Source: Gammaproteobacteria bacterium (GTDB lineage Bacteria; Pseudomonadota; Gammaproteobacteria; Methylococcales; Methylomonadaceae). From it: a DNA stretch of 64,000 nucleotides. Under the pieces are notes generated by a model, which did no database searches, was not told the origin of the DNA, and saw only the letters and a list, made by a program, of their open reading frames with translations. A program made the position numbers and the translations under genes. Shown piece by piece: positions 44,051-52,844 of this stretch; the stretch's first letter is position 1; each line of letters begins with the position of its first letter. Location: the NCBI GenBank assembly GCA_018830325.1, contig JAHJSQ010000127.1, forward strand, positions 1-64,000, read 5' to 3'.

Positions 44051-44986
44051 ATGATCGTATTCGGACCGGTACCATCAAGACGCCTCGGGCGTAGCTTGGG
44101 AATCAATAATATACCGCCCAAACACTGCTCTTATTCGTGTCTATATTGCCAGGTAGGGCCGACAAACGCCACAGAAATTCGGCCGCATGCGTTTTACGAA
44201 CCTGAGCATCTATTCGATGAGGTCGCAAAACATCTTGAAAAGCTTGAGCGATGCGGTGAAACAGTCGATTATCTGACCTTCGTTCCGGACGGGGAACCGA
44301 CACTGGATGTCGGTCTTGGCAGAGCAATCGAATTGCTGCGTGTTCTCGATATCAAAATTGCCGTGATTTCCAATGCCTCGTTGATCAGCGAACGCCAGGT
44401 TCGTGAACACCTCAAGTTGGCGGACTGGGTATCGTTGAAGGTGGATGCGGTCGACCGCTCTATTTGGCAACACATCAATCGGCCGCACGAAGAACTCGAT
44501 TTGGAGCTTATTTTGTCGGGAATGCTGATATTCGCCGGCGAATTCACAGGAACACTGGCGACCGAAACGATGCTGCTCGAGGATATCAATACCGAGCAAG
44601 ACTCCGTGCAACGACTGACGTTGTTTTTGCAAAAGTTGGCGCCCGAAATAGTCTATCTCGCGATACCGACACGTCCGACCGCGGATAGCAACGTCCGCGC
44701 AGCCAACCCGGAGACGCTGACTCGTGTCTACCAAACGGTCAATGAGGTGATGCCTCGCGTCGAATTACTGACCGGCTATGAAGGCAATGTCTTTTCGTCG
44801 ACAGGCGATTTTGTCGAGGATATCCTAGCGATTACTGCAGTGCATCCGATGCGCAAGGATGCCGTCATGAAGTTACTGGAAAAGAATCATCAGGACTGGA
44901 GGGCTGTTGAAGTTCTGTTGAGTCAAGGAAAGTTACAGGAAGTTGACTATCAAGGGTACAGTTTTTATGTAAGAAGCAGTCTTTAA
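44051..44986 (+). CDS. radical SAM protein (COG0731 type)
   Basis: The [4Fe-4S] motif C-x3-C-x2-C is CSYSCLYC (Cys 26, 30, 33), and the protein starts with IVFGPVPSRRLGRSLGIN, typical of the COG0731 subgroup related to wybutosine-synthesis enzymes. A GEPTL segment and a later strand-helix pattern (KIAVISNASLISERQV) complete the partial TIM barrel. The last 60 residues form a small winged-helix-like tail (AVEVLLSQGKLQEVDYQGY). The substrate is unknown in bacteria. An AAAAAGGAG site lies 7 bases before the ATG. The gene is monocistronic. Confidence 0.88.
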   Translation: MIVFGPVPSRRLGRSLGINNIPPKHCSYSCLYCQVGPTNATEIRPHAFYEPEHLFDEVAKHLEKLERCGETVDYLTFVPDGEPTLDVGLGRAIELLRVLDIKIAVISNASLISERQVREHLKLADWVSLKVDAVDRSIWQHINRPHEELDLELILSGMLIFAGEFTGTLATETMLLEDINTEQDSVQRLTLFLQKLAPEIVYLAIPTRPTADSNVRAANPETLTRVYQTVNEVMPRVELLTGYEGNVFSSTGDFVEDILAITAVHPMRKDAVMKLLEKNHQDWRAVEVLLSQGKLQEVDYQGYSFYVRSSL

Positions 44987-45089
44987 ATTAGGCTAAGTTC
45001 GCGTTAGCAGTTGAAACGGTTCTCTTTTCTAATAAATAAATCATTTAGGCAATAGTCAATGATTGCTTTCCAATACACTGATCGTGGAA

Positions 45090-45422
45090 GAGGGTACGAT
45101 TACTCGCCTGACAGGACGCCGTAAACCCAGCACCTAAATTCCATAGCCTATTGGCCATGATTAATTTTAAAGATAATTTAGGTGTTGGGTGAATGCAGAT
45201 TTTGCATTACGCCATGGATGGCGTGTATTAGGGCACCAACAGTAGGCGCTTTAGGCGATGCAGGGCAGAAAAATGCTCCTGCATTTTCTGCATTCATTAC
45301 ATCCATGTAATTCAGCAATTGCCGAGGAGCAAAAATCTGCCCTGCCGGCGACACCTGCCAATCGAATTATCGAATCTGCTTACCGCATTATAAATAGGGA
45401 AATTATTTATGACCAAATCCTT
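45090..45422. repeat. MITE-like palindromic element, family 1, copy 3 with inner insertion
   Basis: The core stem is present with one change (CCCAGCACCTAAATT/AATTTAGGTGTTGGG), as are the terminal repeats GAGGGTACGATTACTCG and the complement of CGAATTATCGAATCTGC. Compared with copies 1 and 2 about 130 extra bases split the CAGATTTTGCAGGAGC part. The right flank (GACCAAATCCTTA) is also shared with copy 1. The rest of the 44987-45420 gap holds nothing else that I can identify. Confidence 0.7.
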
Positions 45423-45798
45423 AGTGGGTCGATGCGTAAAGCCGTTGAATTTCTTTATATCGATTTGCTGCATCGTTTAAAGCACTTCTGGCCGATACTA
45501 GGTCATCGTTTTTTACCGCACTACGTGCTTTTTTCAGTACGCTGCTGGCTCGATTGCGTTTGACGTCCAGGGCATTGTTGGCTATGTCCTTTTGCAACTG
45601 CCGGGCGTCGGTGATCAAGTCGATCAAAACGGCTTTATCTGTGTTGTTATCTAGTGCGCTTTGTGCTTCTTCGACTTTGGCCAGGGTATTTTCGATAGCG
45701 GCTTTGACGTCGGCATAGGTTGGATTGGTAACCGCAAAAGCGTTGTTCGACAAAGCACCGAGCAGGAATGAAAACAGAATTTTAGCGAATGTGTTCAT
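45421..45798 (-). CDS. small secreted helical protein
   Basis: The ATG at 45798 has GAGG 8 bases upstream and opens a signal peptide (MNTFAKILFSFLLGALSNNA). The mature 105 residues are helical and charged (VKAAIENTLAKVEEAQSALD and DARQLQKDIANNALDVKRNR) and end in a Lys/Arg-rich helix with ALNDAANRYKEIQ. It has no cysteines and no recognised domain. The heptad-like spacing suggests a periplasmic coiled coil. Its upstream region carries the same palindrome as the marR promoter, so it is a candidate target of that regulator. Confidence 0.65.
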   Translation of the reverse strand: MNTFAKILFSFLLGALSNNAFAVTNPTYADVKAAIENTLAKVEEAQSALDNNTDKAVLIDLITDARQLQKDIANNALDVKRNRASSVLKKARSAVKNDDLVSARSALNDAANRYKEIQRLYASTH

Positions 45799-45916
45799 AG
45801 AAAACCTCAGAAATGAAAAAACAAGATATATAGCCTGGAGATTATTAGAGGCTTCGCAAGCAAAGCATTGAGTCAATCTCAAGGTGTGGTGATAGTCTAT
45901 CTTAAAAAAGGACTAA

Positions 45917-45944
45917 TTAGAACTAAAAAGGTTCTAACAAGAAC
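45917..45944. promoter_or_regulatory. MarR-type operator before the small secreted protein
   Basis: Two overlapping palindromes occur: TTAGAAC-N7-GTTCTAA (45917-45937) and GTTCT-AACA-AGAAC (45931-45944). The second has the same arms and spacing as the palindrome before marR. Both lie about 120-145 bases upstream of the ATG at 45798. Confidence 0.5.
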
Positions 45945-46217
45945 AAATATTTCAAATCAGTTCCCTTGTTCTCATGCTACGGATTATCGGTAATGTATTA
46001 AAATATAATTAAAATCATGTGCTTGGGTAATATATCCGAGGTCGGTTAGGAGTTATTTACGTCAGCGACTCCGAAAACATTTGTGCGGCAAGACTTGCCG
46101 AAATAAACAGGAAGACTAAAACTTGCCGTTCATATAGAGGTTTTCAATAGTTTTGTATGACTGCATCGCGGCAGGTTTCATGGTGAAAGCTTGCCGGGCT
46201 TATCGTTTGGCGCTATC

Positions 46218-46237
46218 CTAATCGTTCTGATTAGAAC
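46218..46237. promoter_or_regulatory. MarR autoregulatory operator
   Basis: The sequence combines CTAATC-GTTCT-GATTAG (46218-46234) and GTTCT-GATT-AGAAC (46224-46237), ending 15 bases before the marR start codon. The GTTCT-N4-AGAAC palindrome recurs at 45931-45944. Its position over the start region fits autorepression. Confidence 0.55.
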
Positions 46238-46252
46238 TTTTTAATTGATCGC

Positions 46253-46717
46253 ATGACAGTCTCTTCTACATTCCCAAGCGTGTTGCGTGACTTATTACGC
46301 ACACATCAAGCTTTTTTATCTTATGCGGCGGTTCATGTTCAAAAATTCGATCTGACCTTGCCCCAGTACGATGTCATCATCACCCTGGGTGGTACGGAAG
46401 GCATGACGCCTAAAAAACTGGGTGAAGAAACGCTGATCACGAAAGGCACGTTGACCGGAGTCGTCTGCCGATTGGAGGATAAAGGACTCGTTCGGCGCTG
46501 CGCTTCCGCGAAGGATGGCCGGAGCCAAATAATCAGTTTGACCGAGGCTGGAAAAGATATCTATGAACGATCTTATCCGGAACATTTACGTTACATCGGC
46601 CGTTTGTTCGACGATTATGAATCCGAAGAAATAGGGGCGCTAGAGGCTAGTCTGGTGCGTTTGTACCAAGCAATCGCGGCTGCGCGGAATGAGGAAAAGG
46701 GCGCGGGTGACGATTGA
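46253..46717 (+). CDS. MarR-family transcriptional regulator
   Basis: The 154 residues have the MarR winged-helix pattern: an N-terminal dimer helix, FDLTLPQYDVIITLGGTEGM, then the recognition helix in TKGTLTGVVCRLEDKGLVRR and the wing CASAKDGRSQIISLTEAGKD with the conserved Asp-Gly-Arg. C-terminal helices complete the dimerisation domain. MarR proteins are repressors released by small molecules or oxidation. A single Cys (res 82) sits at the recognition helix and may sense oxidants. Palindromes before this gene and before the secreted protein at 45798 suggest its operator. The following 344 bases (46718-47061) hold nothing I can identify. Confidence 0.88.
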   Translation: MTVSSTFPSVLRDLLRTHQAFLSYAAVHVQKFDLTLPQYDVIITLGGTEGMTPKKLGEETLITKGTLTGVVCRLEDKGLVRRCASAKDGRSQIISLTEAGKDIYERSYPEHLRYIGRLFDDYESEEIGALEASLVRLYQAIAAARNEEKGAGDD

Positions 46718-47061
46718 AAGGATTTTAACCAAGAAAAAGAATTTCACCGTGAAGAACAAGAAGTTAATTCAATAACTTGTTATGCGTTTGTATGGAACTT
46801 TTTTTACTCAAGAGGATAGCGGAAATATTTAGGTAATCTCTTGAAATACTTCATTAACTTCATGTGCTTCATGGGTAAGTTGCCGAAATTAGGTTTGCGG
46901 TTTTTTATCTGGTAGCTTAGGAAAACGAAAAATAGTTGCCCGATTTGATTTTTTCGGTTTGATGACCTTCAAGTAATAATCGCTATAAACTTTTCATCAT
47001 TATCAACAATCGCTAAACTATGTTTTTTTCAAGAGCGCTCCGGATCTTAATATTTCGATAA

Positions 47062-48390
47062 ATGACAACCGATAATAATGTGACGACTCTTTTTCCCCTG
47101 CCGCAAAATCACCCGCAACGTTTCGTATTGCACAACGAAGTCCATGCTCGCGCATCGTTGAATCTCGAATTGCCGATCAGGGCCAGTCATCTAGCCTTGT
47201 TGTTGACGAGCGATGAAAAACAGCGCGAACGCGATCATCTGAGCAAGCTCTGCGAGCGGTATGGCAAGCCCTGTCCCGAAAAAGACGCTAGCCATTTGAG
47301 TGAAACCTTCGATACGTTCGAGATCCGGTGGGAGCAGCATAGTGAATTCAGCACCTACACGTTTTACGTAGCGAATACGCCGGCCGATCCGTTTTCCGAC
47401 CCTGCGTTGAAAAAAGTGCCGGTCGATTGGCTTTCCGAATTGCCGGGTCAATTGATGGTTGCCGCGCATGCCGCAATCCAACCAGCGGCTGTCGTCAAGA
47501 ACGGCGACGGTCTCGATATGGCCGCGATTTCCGCCTGTTTCGCGAACAATCCGGTCGTCGGTTCCAGCGTGACCGGCGGGGACGCCCAGGTATTCACCGA
47601 TTTTAGGGTGCATGTCGACGGATTCAGCCGTTTTCTGATCGTCGACCACAATTTGCGCTCGGCGCAGGCAGGGCGATTGCTGCATCGTCTGTTCGAAATC
47701 GAAGTCTACCGAGTGATGGCACTGCTGGCATTCCCAATTGCGAAAAAGCTCGCCCCGGAACTGAGACGGGCCAACCAAAAGCTTTACACAATCACGAATG
47801 CGATGGCGCAATCGGACAACAGCAAAGACGCAGGGCTGTTGGACGAATTGACGACGTTGGCTGCCGAAATCGAAAACCATATTTCGACGCACCTGTTTCG
47901 CTTCACGGCCGCAAGCGCTTACTATCAGCTCGTCGGTCAACGCCTCGAAGATTTACGCGAAGTCCGGATTCAAGGCATACAGACGCTCGGTGAATTCATT
48001 CGAAGGCGCATGGAACCGGCGATGAGTACTTGCTACTCGACCTCAAAACGTTTTACGTCCCTATCCGAAAGAGTCGGCAATGCGAGCCAATTACTGCGAA
48101 CTCGCGTCGATATCGTGATCGAACGACAGAACCAAGGCCTGCTGAGCTCGATGGCGCGGAGGGCGAAGATGCAGTTCAAGATGCAGCAGACCGTCGAAGG
48201 CATTTCGATCGTCGCGATCACCTATTACGCGACAGGACTGATCGGCTCGGTATCCAAGGCTCTTCGTGCGGCCGGTTGGCCGGTTAATCCGGAGCTGGCG
48301 GTCGGCGCGGCGATTCCGTTCGTGATGATCGCAGTCGCGTTGGGCCTAAAACGGATTCACAAGATGATCGAAAAAACGAGCGAGGAATGA
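47062..48390 (+). CDS. DUF3422 membrane-anchored protein
   Basis: The 442 residues begin with the family's RFVLHNEVHARASLNLELPI block, followed by EIRWEQHSEFSTYTFY, and carry a long helical middle and two C-terminal membrane helices (about 378-396 and 408-426, the second in VGAAIPFVMIAVALGLKRI). DUF3422 proteins are widespread in alpha-, beta- and gammaproteobacteria and have no established function. The layout, a large cytoplasmic domain ending in a helical hairpin anchor, resembles CorA-like membrane proteins in outline. No ribosome site is obvious before the start, and the gene appears to stand alone. Confidence 0.88.
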   Translation: MTTDNNVTTLFPLPQNHPQRFVLHNEVHARASLNLELPIRASHLALLLTSDEKQRERDHLSKLCERYGKPCPEKDASHLSETFDTFEIRWEQHSEFSTYTFYVANTPADPFSDPALKKVPVDWLSELPGQLMVAAHAAIQPAAVVKNGDGLDMAAISACFANNPVVGSSVTGGDAQVFTDFRVHVDGFSRFLIVDHNLRSAQAGRLLHRLFEIEVYRVMALLAFPIAKKLAPELRRANQKLYTITNAMAQSDNSKDAGLLDELTTLAAEIENHISTHLFRFTAASAYYQLVGQRLEDLREVRIQGIQTLGEFIRRRMEPAMSTCYSTSKRFTSLSERVGNASQLLRTRVDIVIERQNQGLLSSMARRAKMQFKMQQTVEGISIVAITYYATGLIGSVSKALRAAGWPVNPELAVGAAIPFVMIAVALGLKRIHKMIEKTSEE

Positions 48391-49081
48391 AGCCGAGTAG
48401 GTCGGGTTAGCGATAGCTAATCTTCTACATTTTAAGACGTTCCATTTTTATTTGTTGGTTTTGGGAATGCTTTTGCCTAAAATTCAGGTTTCCCGGGGCC
48501 AGCAAACCAAAGTTTGCGAATCAATCGTTCCTAAACTAAGGACTGAACAACAAAAAAATCCAAATTTGGAGACAGAGGCGCGTTTTCGATTCGGCTATGT
48601 AAATTGTTAGTTGAATAGAGGCCATTGGAGTGGGGAAATTAAACCTGACCTTGTGGTGTACCCCCACAAAATAGCCAAATAAAACAATTTGCTATGGCTG
48701 AAAATTGATAAATATATTGATTTTTTTCATCGTTCCTACGCTCTGCGTGGGAATGCATCCCGGGACGCTCTGCGTCCCCAGAGGTCGATAATCCCGACAA
48801 AAGCAACGATACATTCTCTACAGTTTCTTAACCCAATTGCCCGCCGCAGTCGACGCAGAGCGTCTAAAACGGCATTCCCACGCAGAGCATGGGAACGAGC
48901 GGTTTGTGGAGTTACCTCAGACCCCTTTTTCGTACAAATGGGCAATAAGGGCTCGTATAACAAATTTTTCCAACAGCGGAATTTCTTCTATGCTCCATTG
49001 CTGCCGGTGAGATTGCCCGTTAATAAGTGATTTCCTTCAACGTGTCACCGAAGCCGAACTGCAGCAGGTCGAATCAATAGC
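48391..49081. repeat. gap holding a REP-like inverted element
   Basis: The centre of this 690-bp gap (48731-48899) is an element with about 50-bp imperfect inverted ends: CGTTCCTACGCTCTGCGTGG at 48731 and its near-complement ending at 48899. Each arm also contains GACGCTCTGCGTC. The type is a common proteobacterial palindromic repeat. A 113-codon frame through it is not considered coding. No RNA gene is apparent in the rest. Confidence 0.6.
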
Positions 49082-50371
49082 TTATGACCGACTTGCTCCT
49101 AGCCAAGCCGGCAAGCCTAATGTGAGTGCCGGCCAATAAGTGATGATCAGCACGGCCAAAAGCAGAATGAAGAAAAAGGGCAATGTAGCCTGGTATAGCT
49201 GTAGTAACGGGCGCTGGAATCGGTAACTGGCGATAAACAAGTTCATGCCCACCGGTGGCGTGAAGTAGCCGATTTGCATATTCGCCAGAAAGATAATGCC
49301 TAAATGCACCGGATCTACGTGGTAACCGACCGCGATTGGCAGCAGTAACGGAATCATGATGACCAACGCGGCGAAGATGTCGAGCATCATGCCCAAGATC
49401 AGCAAAAACACATTCAGCGCGATGAGAAAGGTCAATCGGCTCGAAATATGATCATGAACGAATTCGAACAAACGCCCCGGCACATTGGCATCGATCATCA
49501 CGTTAGTCGAGGCCAGCGAAACGCCTAAAATCACCAGAATGCCGCCGACCATGACCATTGCGCTCCGCATCACGCCGGGCAATTGGCTAAGACTGATTTC
49601 GCGGTGAATCAAAATTTCGACTGTCAGTACATAGACCGTAGTGACGGCAGCAGCTTCCGATACCGCGAAATAGCCGCTGTAGATACCGCCCAGAACGATA
49701 AACGGCAGCGGCAGTTCCCAGCGCGATTCGCGTAATGCCTGCCAAGCTTCGTTTACAGTGAATCGGGTCAGTCCTATTTTGCGGTTACGCCAATAACTCC
49801 AAGCCGACAACATTATTAGCATCAGCAGACCCGGTATCACGCCGGCCAAAAACAATTCATCGATCGTAAACGGTCGGCCCACGCTCATTTGCTGGGCGAT
49901 AACACCGTATAATATCAGCGGTAATGAAGGAGCAAACAGTAAACCCAAACTGCCGGATGTCGTCACCAAGCCGAGGCTGAAATTTTCACGGTAACCGGCT
50001 TTGATCAAGGCCGGATAAAGTAAGGCGCCCAATGCGACGATCGTGACGCCCGAAGCGCCGGTAAACGCCGTCAACAATGCACAAGCCGTTAATGAAACCA
50101 TGGCCAGGCCGCCGGGCAACCAGCCCAGCAGCGCTTGTGTCAGGCGCATAAGCCTTGCCGGTGCTTGGCTTTCACTTAATAAATAACCGGCAAACGTAAA
50201 CAACGGAATCGCCAGCAATATCGACATATCGGCCAATCGGTAAAACTCGATCGCCACGACCATTAAGTCGATTTCGTTATGATAAAAACCGAATAGGGCG
50301 CTGGCGGCAATAATCGCGAATAATGGAGTGCCCAATAGTGCCAAAATAATTAGCGCAACTACGATGAGCAT
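49082..50371 (-). CDS. dctM: TRAP transporter large permease (DctM family)
   Basis: The 429 residues form about twelve membrane helices typical of TRAP DctM subunits, with the conserved LLSESQAPARLMRLTQALLG and GASGVTIVALGALLYPALIK segments and a C-terminal IGYFTPPVGMNLFIASYRF. The protein imports carboxylates or other organic acids with sodium. Its start overlaps the stop of the small permease by one base (ATG within TAATG-type junction at 50371), so the pair is translationally coupled. The substrate cannot be told from the sequence. Confidence 0.93.
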   Translation of the reverse strand: MLIVVALIILALLGTPLFAIIAASALFGFYHNEIDLMVVAIEFYRLADMSILLAIPLFTFAGYLLSESQAPARLMRLTQALLGWLPGGLAMVSLTACALLTAFTGASGVTIVALGALLYPALIKAGYRENFSLGLVTTSGSLGLLFAPSLPLILYGVIAQQMSVGRPFTIDELFLAGVIPGLLMLIMLSAWSYWRNRKIGLTRFTVNEAWQALRESRWELPLPFIVLGGIYSGYFAVSEAAAVTTVYVLTVEILIHREISLSQLPGVMRSAMVMVGGILVILGVSLASTNVMIDANVPGRLFEFVHDHISSRLTFLIALNVFLLILGMMLDIFAALVIMIPLLLPIAVGYHVDPVHLGIIFLANMQIGYFTPPVGMNLFIASYRFQRPLLQLYQATLPFFFILLLAVLIITYWPALTLGLPAWLGASRS

Positions 50372-50850
50372 TAGGGCGCCTCTCTATCCATCAAGACCGA
50401 AATTCCATGCAACACAAAGCGCAGACTCATTATGCCGAAGCCGAATGGGATAATGAGTTGGCAAATCCACACAGGAACCGAGGCAAATGCCGTAGTCGCA
50501 TCTTGATAGTCCATCAACGTCAAACGTGCGCCTTGCCAAGCCAACAGAGCGCAAATGATAGCGGTAAACCAGTGGCTGAGGAGTAGAGCGGGTATTTTTA
50601 GAAAGCGAGGAAGGAATTTGCTAAGGACATCGATACTGATATGGTTATTATCGCGGGTTGCGGCCATTGCCCCGAGCAGCGCGATCCATAGCACCAGGAT
50701 ACGCAGCAGCGGGTCGGCCCAGTCCAAGCCGGCGCCCCAAACGTTTCGGAGCACGACTTGACCGATGGCCAGCAGAATCATTGCGGCGAGCACCAACGCC
50801 AAAATGCCGTCTTCTAGCCGTCTTAAACCGTTGGTGAGACGCCGACACAT
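50371..50850 (-). CDS. dctQ: TRAP transporter small permease (DctQ family)
   Basis: Four membrane helices over 159 residues, at about 13-33, 44-60, 84-104 and 123-145, with the DctQ sequence WADPLLRILVLWIALLGAMA and a charged loop DNNHISIDVLSKFLP typical of the family. DctQ is an obligatory partner of DctM and links it to the binding protein. It begins 4 bases after the stop of the binding-protein gene and ends at the start of dctM. Confidence 0.92.
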   Translation of the reverse strand: MCRRLTNGLRRLEDGILALVLAAMILLAIGQVVLRNVWGAGLDWADPLLRILVLWIALLGAMAATRDNNHISIDVLSKFLPRFLKIPALLLSHWFTAIICALLAWQGARLTLMDYQDATTAFASVPVWICQLIIPFGFGIMSLRFVLHGISVLMDREAP

Positions 50851-50854
50851 GGAG

Positions 50855-51859
50855 CTAGTGGACTGAGCCTTGGCGAAAATCGTTCAGATGCCGTCTTAAG
50901 GTCTCGATGATCGATTGGCTGAGAATGCCTTCCCGTTCCATTTTCGATTTGGTATCTTCGAGCATCGCTTGCCAGTTTTTTCGATCGTTTTCATCGGTTG
51001 CGACAAATTGTATGCCTTGGTTGCGTAAAACCCTGAGCGCTTCGGTATTATCTCGGCGATTAATGCTGTTGAACTCTTTATAAACCGCGCCGATCACCTC
51101 GCGAACGATTTGTTGATCGCCGGGCCTTAATCGTGAGAAGGCTCGGGCTTGAACGATCATCGTGCCGTACAAATAAGCCAGCGGTTCGTCGGTGACGAAT
51201 TTGACGCGGGCGTGCCATTGCAGCGCGATCGCGCCCATCGGTGAGGTTGCGACCGTATTGATCAGGCCGGTTTGCAATGCGGTCATTACATCGGTTAACG
51301 GCAGCGATATCGGCGATACGCCGATGGTTTGAAAGGCGCTCCGGCTGATGTAATCGCCTTCCGGAACCCATATCTTTTGTCCTTTTAGGTCATCGACCCG
51401 CGACACCGGTTTGTCCGACATCAAATAAGCAAAACCGCCTTCGCTCAGGCCGAAGCTGATAAAGCCGTTTTGCTCGAGACCTTTGATGATCAAATCGTCC
51501 ATGCGCGAGCGCACATAATCGACTTCGTCGAAAGAACGAAAAATCAACGGCAAGCTATACACCTGAGAATCCGGGTAAATGTCCTTCAAGCCGCCGCCTG
51601 GAAAAATACCGCCTTGTAATTGATTGACATTGATTTTACGCATCACGCTGGCATCATTGCCCATGATGCCGCCCGGATAAAAACGAAAGGTGACGCGGCC
51701 ATTCGTGCGCCGTTTGATTTCGTCGGCCGCCTCGCGCATTTTTTCCATCCAGACCGTACCGTCCGGCGAAGCCGTTGCGATTTTGAGCATTTGCGATAGG
51801 GCCTGAGGCGAAAAAACCATCAGGCACATTAAAAACAGAGTCGCGATTAAATGATGCAT
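50855..51859 (-). CDS. dctP: TRAP transporter substrate-binding protein (DctP family)
   Basis: A signal peptide (cleavage after ALS) leads into a DctP fold: LKIATASPDGTVWMEKMREA, then RVTFRFYPGGIMGNDASVMR, GLKDIYPDSQVYSLPLIFRS, and LKGQKIWVPEGDYISRSAF with the ligand-recognition region around VMTALQTGLINTVATSP. A conserved Arg near 50 and an Asn at 198 are in positions that bind the carboxylate of TRAP ligands. The gene follows the TatT lipoprotein gene by 3 bases, and this pairing suggests a complex that passes ligand between the proteins. Confidence 0.92.
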   Translation of the reverse strand: MHHLIATLFLMCLMVFSPQALSQMLKIATASPDGTVWMEKMREAADEIKRRTNGRVTFRFYPGGIMGNDASVMRKINVNQLQGGIFPGGGLKDIYPDSQVYSLPLIFRSFDEVDYVRSRMDDLIIKGLEQNGFISFGLSEGGFAYLMSDKPVSRVDDLKGQKIWVPEGDYISRSAFQTIGVSPISLPLTDVMTALQTGLINTVATSPMGAIALQWHARVKFVTDEPLAYLYGTMIVQARAFSRLRPGDQQIVREVIGAVYKEFNSINRRDNTEALRVLRNQGIQFVATDENDRKNWQAMLEDTKSKMEREGILSQSIIETLRRHLNDFRQGSVH

Positions 51860-51862
51860 AGT

Positions 51863-52723
51863 TTACTCATGGAAGTAGCTGTCGGATTCATCCAATAATA
51901 GTTGGGCTTCTTGTTGCGCGATCGTATTGGAAAGGGACAATCCAGGCACATTCGGATCGGTCTGTAGCACTTCGCGCAGCAAACGGTCGTGGAGATCCCG
52001 ATCATACAGCATCCGAGCATAATTTCGTGCCAAGGCAACCTTGACGGCCAAATCGTTGCCGTTCGACAGTTTTATCGCGCGCTCGAAATGGCTTTTAGCG
52101 GTTTCCGGGTTGCCGCCCAAAGCCGGCGATAATTGCGAGCGGAGCAGTCCCAGATAGTAATGCGCCCGTCCGGAATCGAAGGACTCGTCTAATTCGAGGA
52201 TTCTCTCGAACAACGATTCGATTTTCGGGCGGTCGGCAATCGCATTCCAGTCGCGGCTGTGAGCTTGCAACCACGCAGCCCAAGCCAAACCGTAGGTATA
52301 GAGTTCATTCAAGGCCGCGCGATCGGCATTTTGCAAAGCCGGTGCAAAAGCGTCATGCGGCAATTGGTCGATATGGCATAGGGATGGCCGTTCCAAACAC
52401 AGAGCTCGTTCGGCGTAAACGCGCGCTTTATTGGTGAAGTTGCGGGCACGGGCCGGCTCCCTCACCAATTCCGATGCATAAAATGCATAGAGCTTAGCGC
52501 CGGAAACCAGTCGGTCCGTATTTTCCGATTCTTGCTCGATCAATCCGTCGGTCATCAATAGATAAGCCGGCAAGCCTTCGCGCACGATCTCGATGTCGTT
52601 TTGATTGAGAATAGCATCGGACAAAGAATCGGAAAGGTTTTGCAGAGACGCGCTCACGCAACCAGTTAAAAATGCCGATAAAACCGGGAATAAAATAAAT
52701 CGGGTTAATTTCAATTGGACCAC
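51863..52723 (-). CDS. tatT: TRAP-associated lipoprotein TatT
   Basis: A GTG at 52723 starts a lipoprotein signal (FILFPVLSAFLTGC, lipobox Cys22). The remaining residues are helical repeats of the TPR type with REGLPAYLLMTDGLIEQESE, RALCLERPS and FERILELDESFDSGRAHYYL, matching the TatT family. The first-described member (Treponema Tp0956) is a trimeric TPR lipoprotein that binds the DctP-type protein and was proposed to deliver hydrophobic ligands. Here TatT is the first gene of the four-gene TRAP operon. An acidic or hydrophobic substrate is therefore likely, but not proven. Confidence 0.88.
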   Translation of the reverse strand: MVQLKLTRFILFPVLSAFLTGCVSASLQNLSDSLSDAILNQNDIEIVREGLPAYLLMTDGLIEQESENTDRLVSGAKLYAFYASELVREPARARNFTNKARVYAERALCLERPSLCHIDQLPHDAFAPALQNADRAALNELYTYGLAWAAWLQAHSRDWNAIADRPKIESLFERILELDESFDSGRAHYYLGLLRSQLSPALGGNPETAKSHFERAIKLSNGNDLAVKVALARNYARMLYDRDLHDRLLREVLQTDPNVPGLSLSNTIAQQEAQLLLDESDSYFHE

Positions 52724-52844
52724 AAGATTTTTCCGATCGATTTGAGTTTAGGACGCCCATTATACCTTTCCTAGCGGGTGACGTAATAACCGCCATGCAG
52801 TGTTGAGTATAAATGTCACACTGGACTCTTGCTAAGTTTGAGTT

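Noticed and set aside
38110..45422. CRISPR array, considered because of repeated palindromes
   Set aside because: The repeats are about 220-300 bp long, kilobases apart and without regular spacers, and no cas gene is present.
46718..47061. A promoter or small RNA in the gap after marR
   Set aside because: I could not find a -35/-10 pair, stem-loop or conserved motif that stands out from the AT-rich background.
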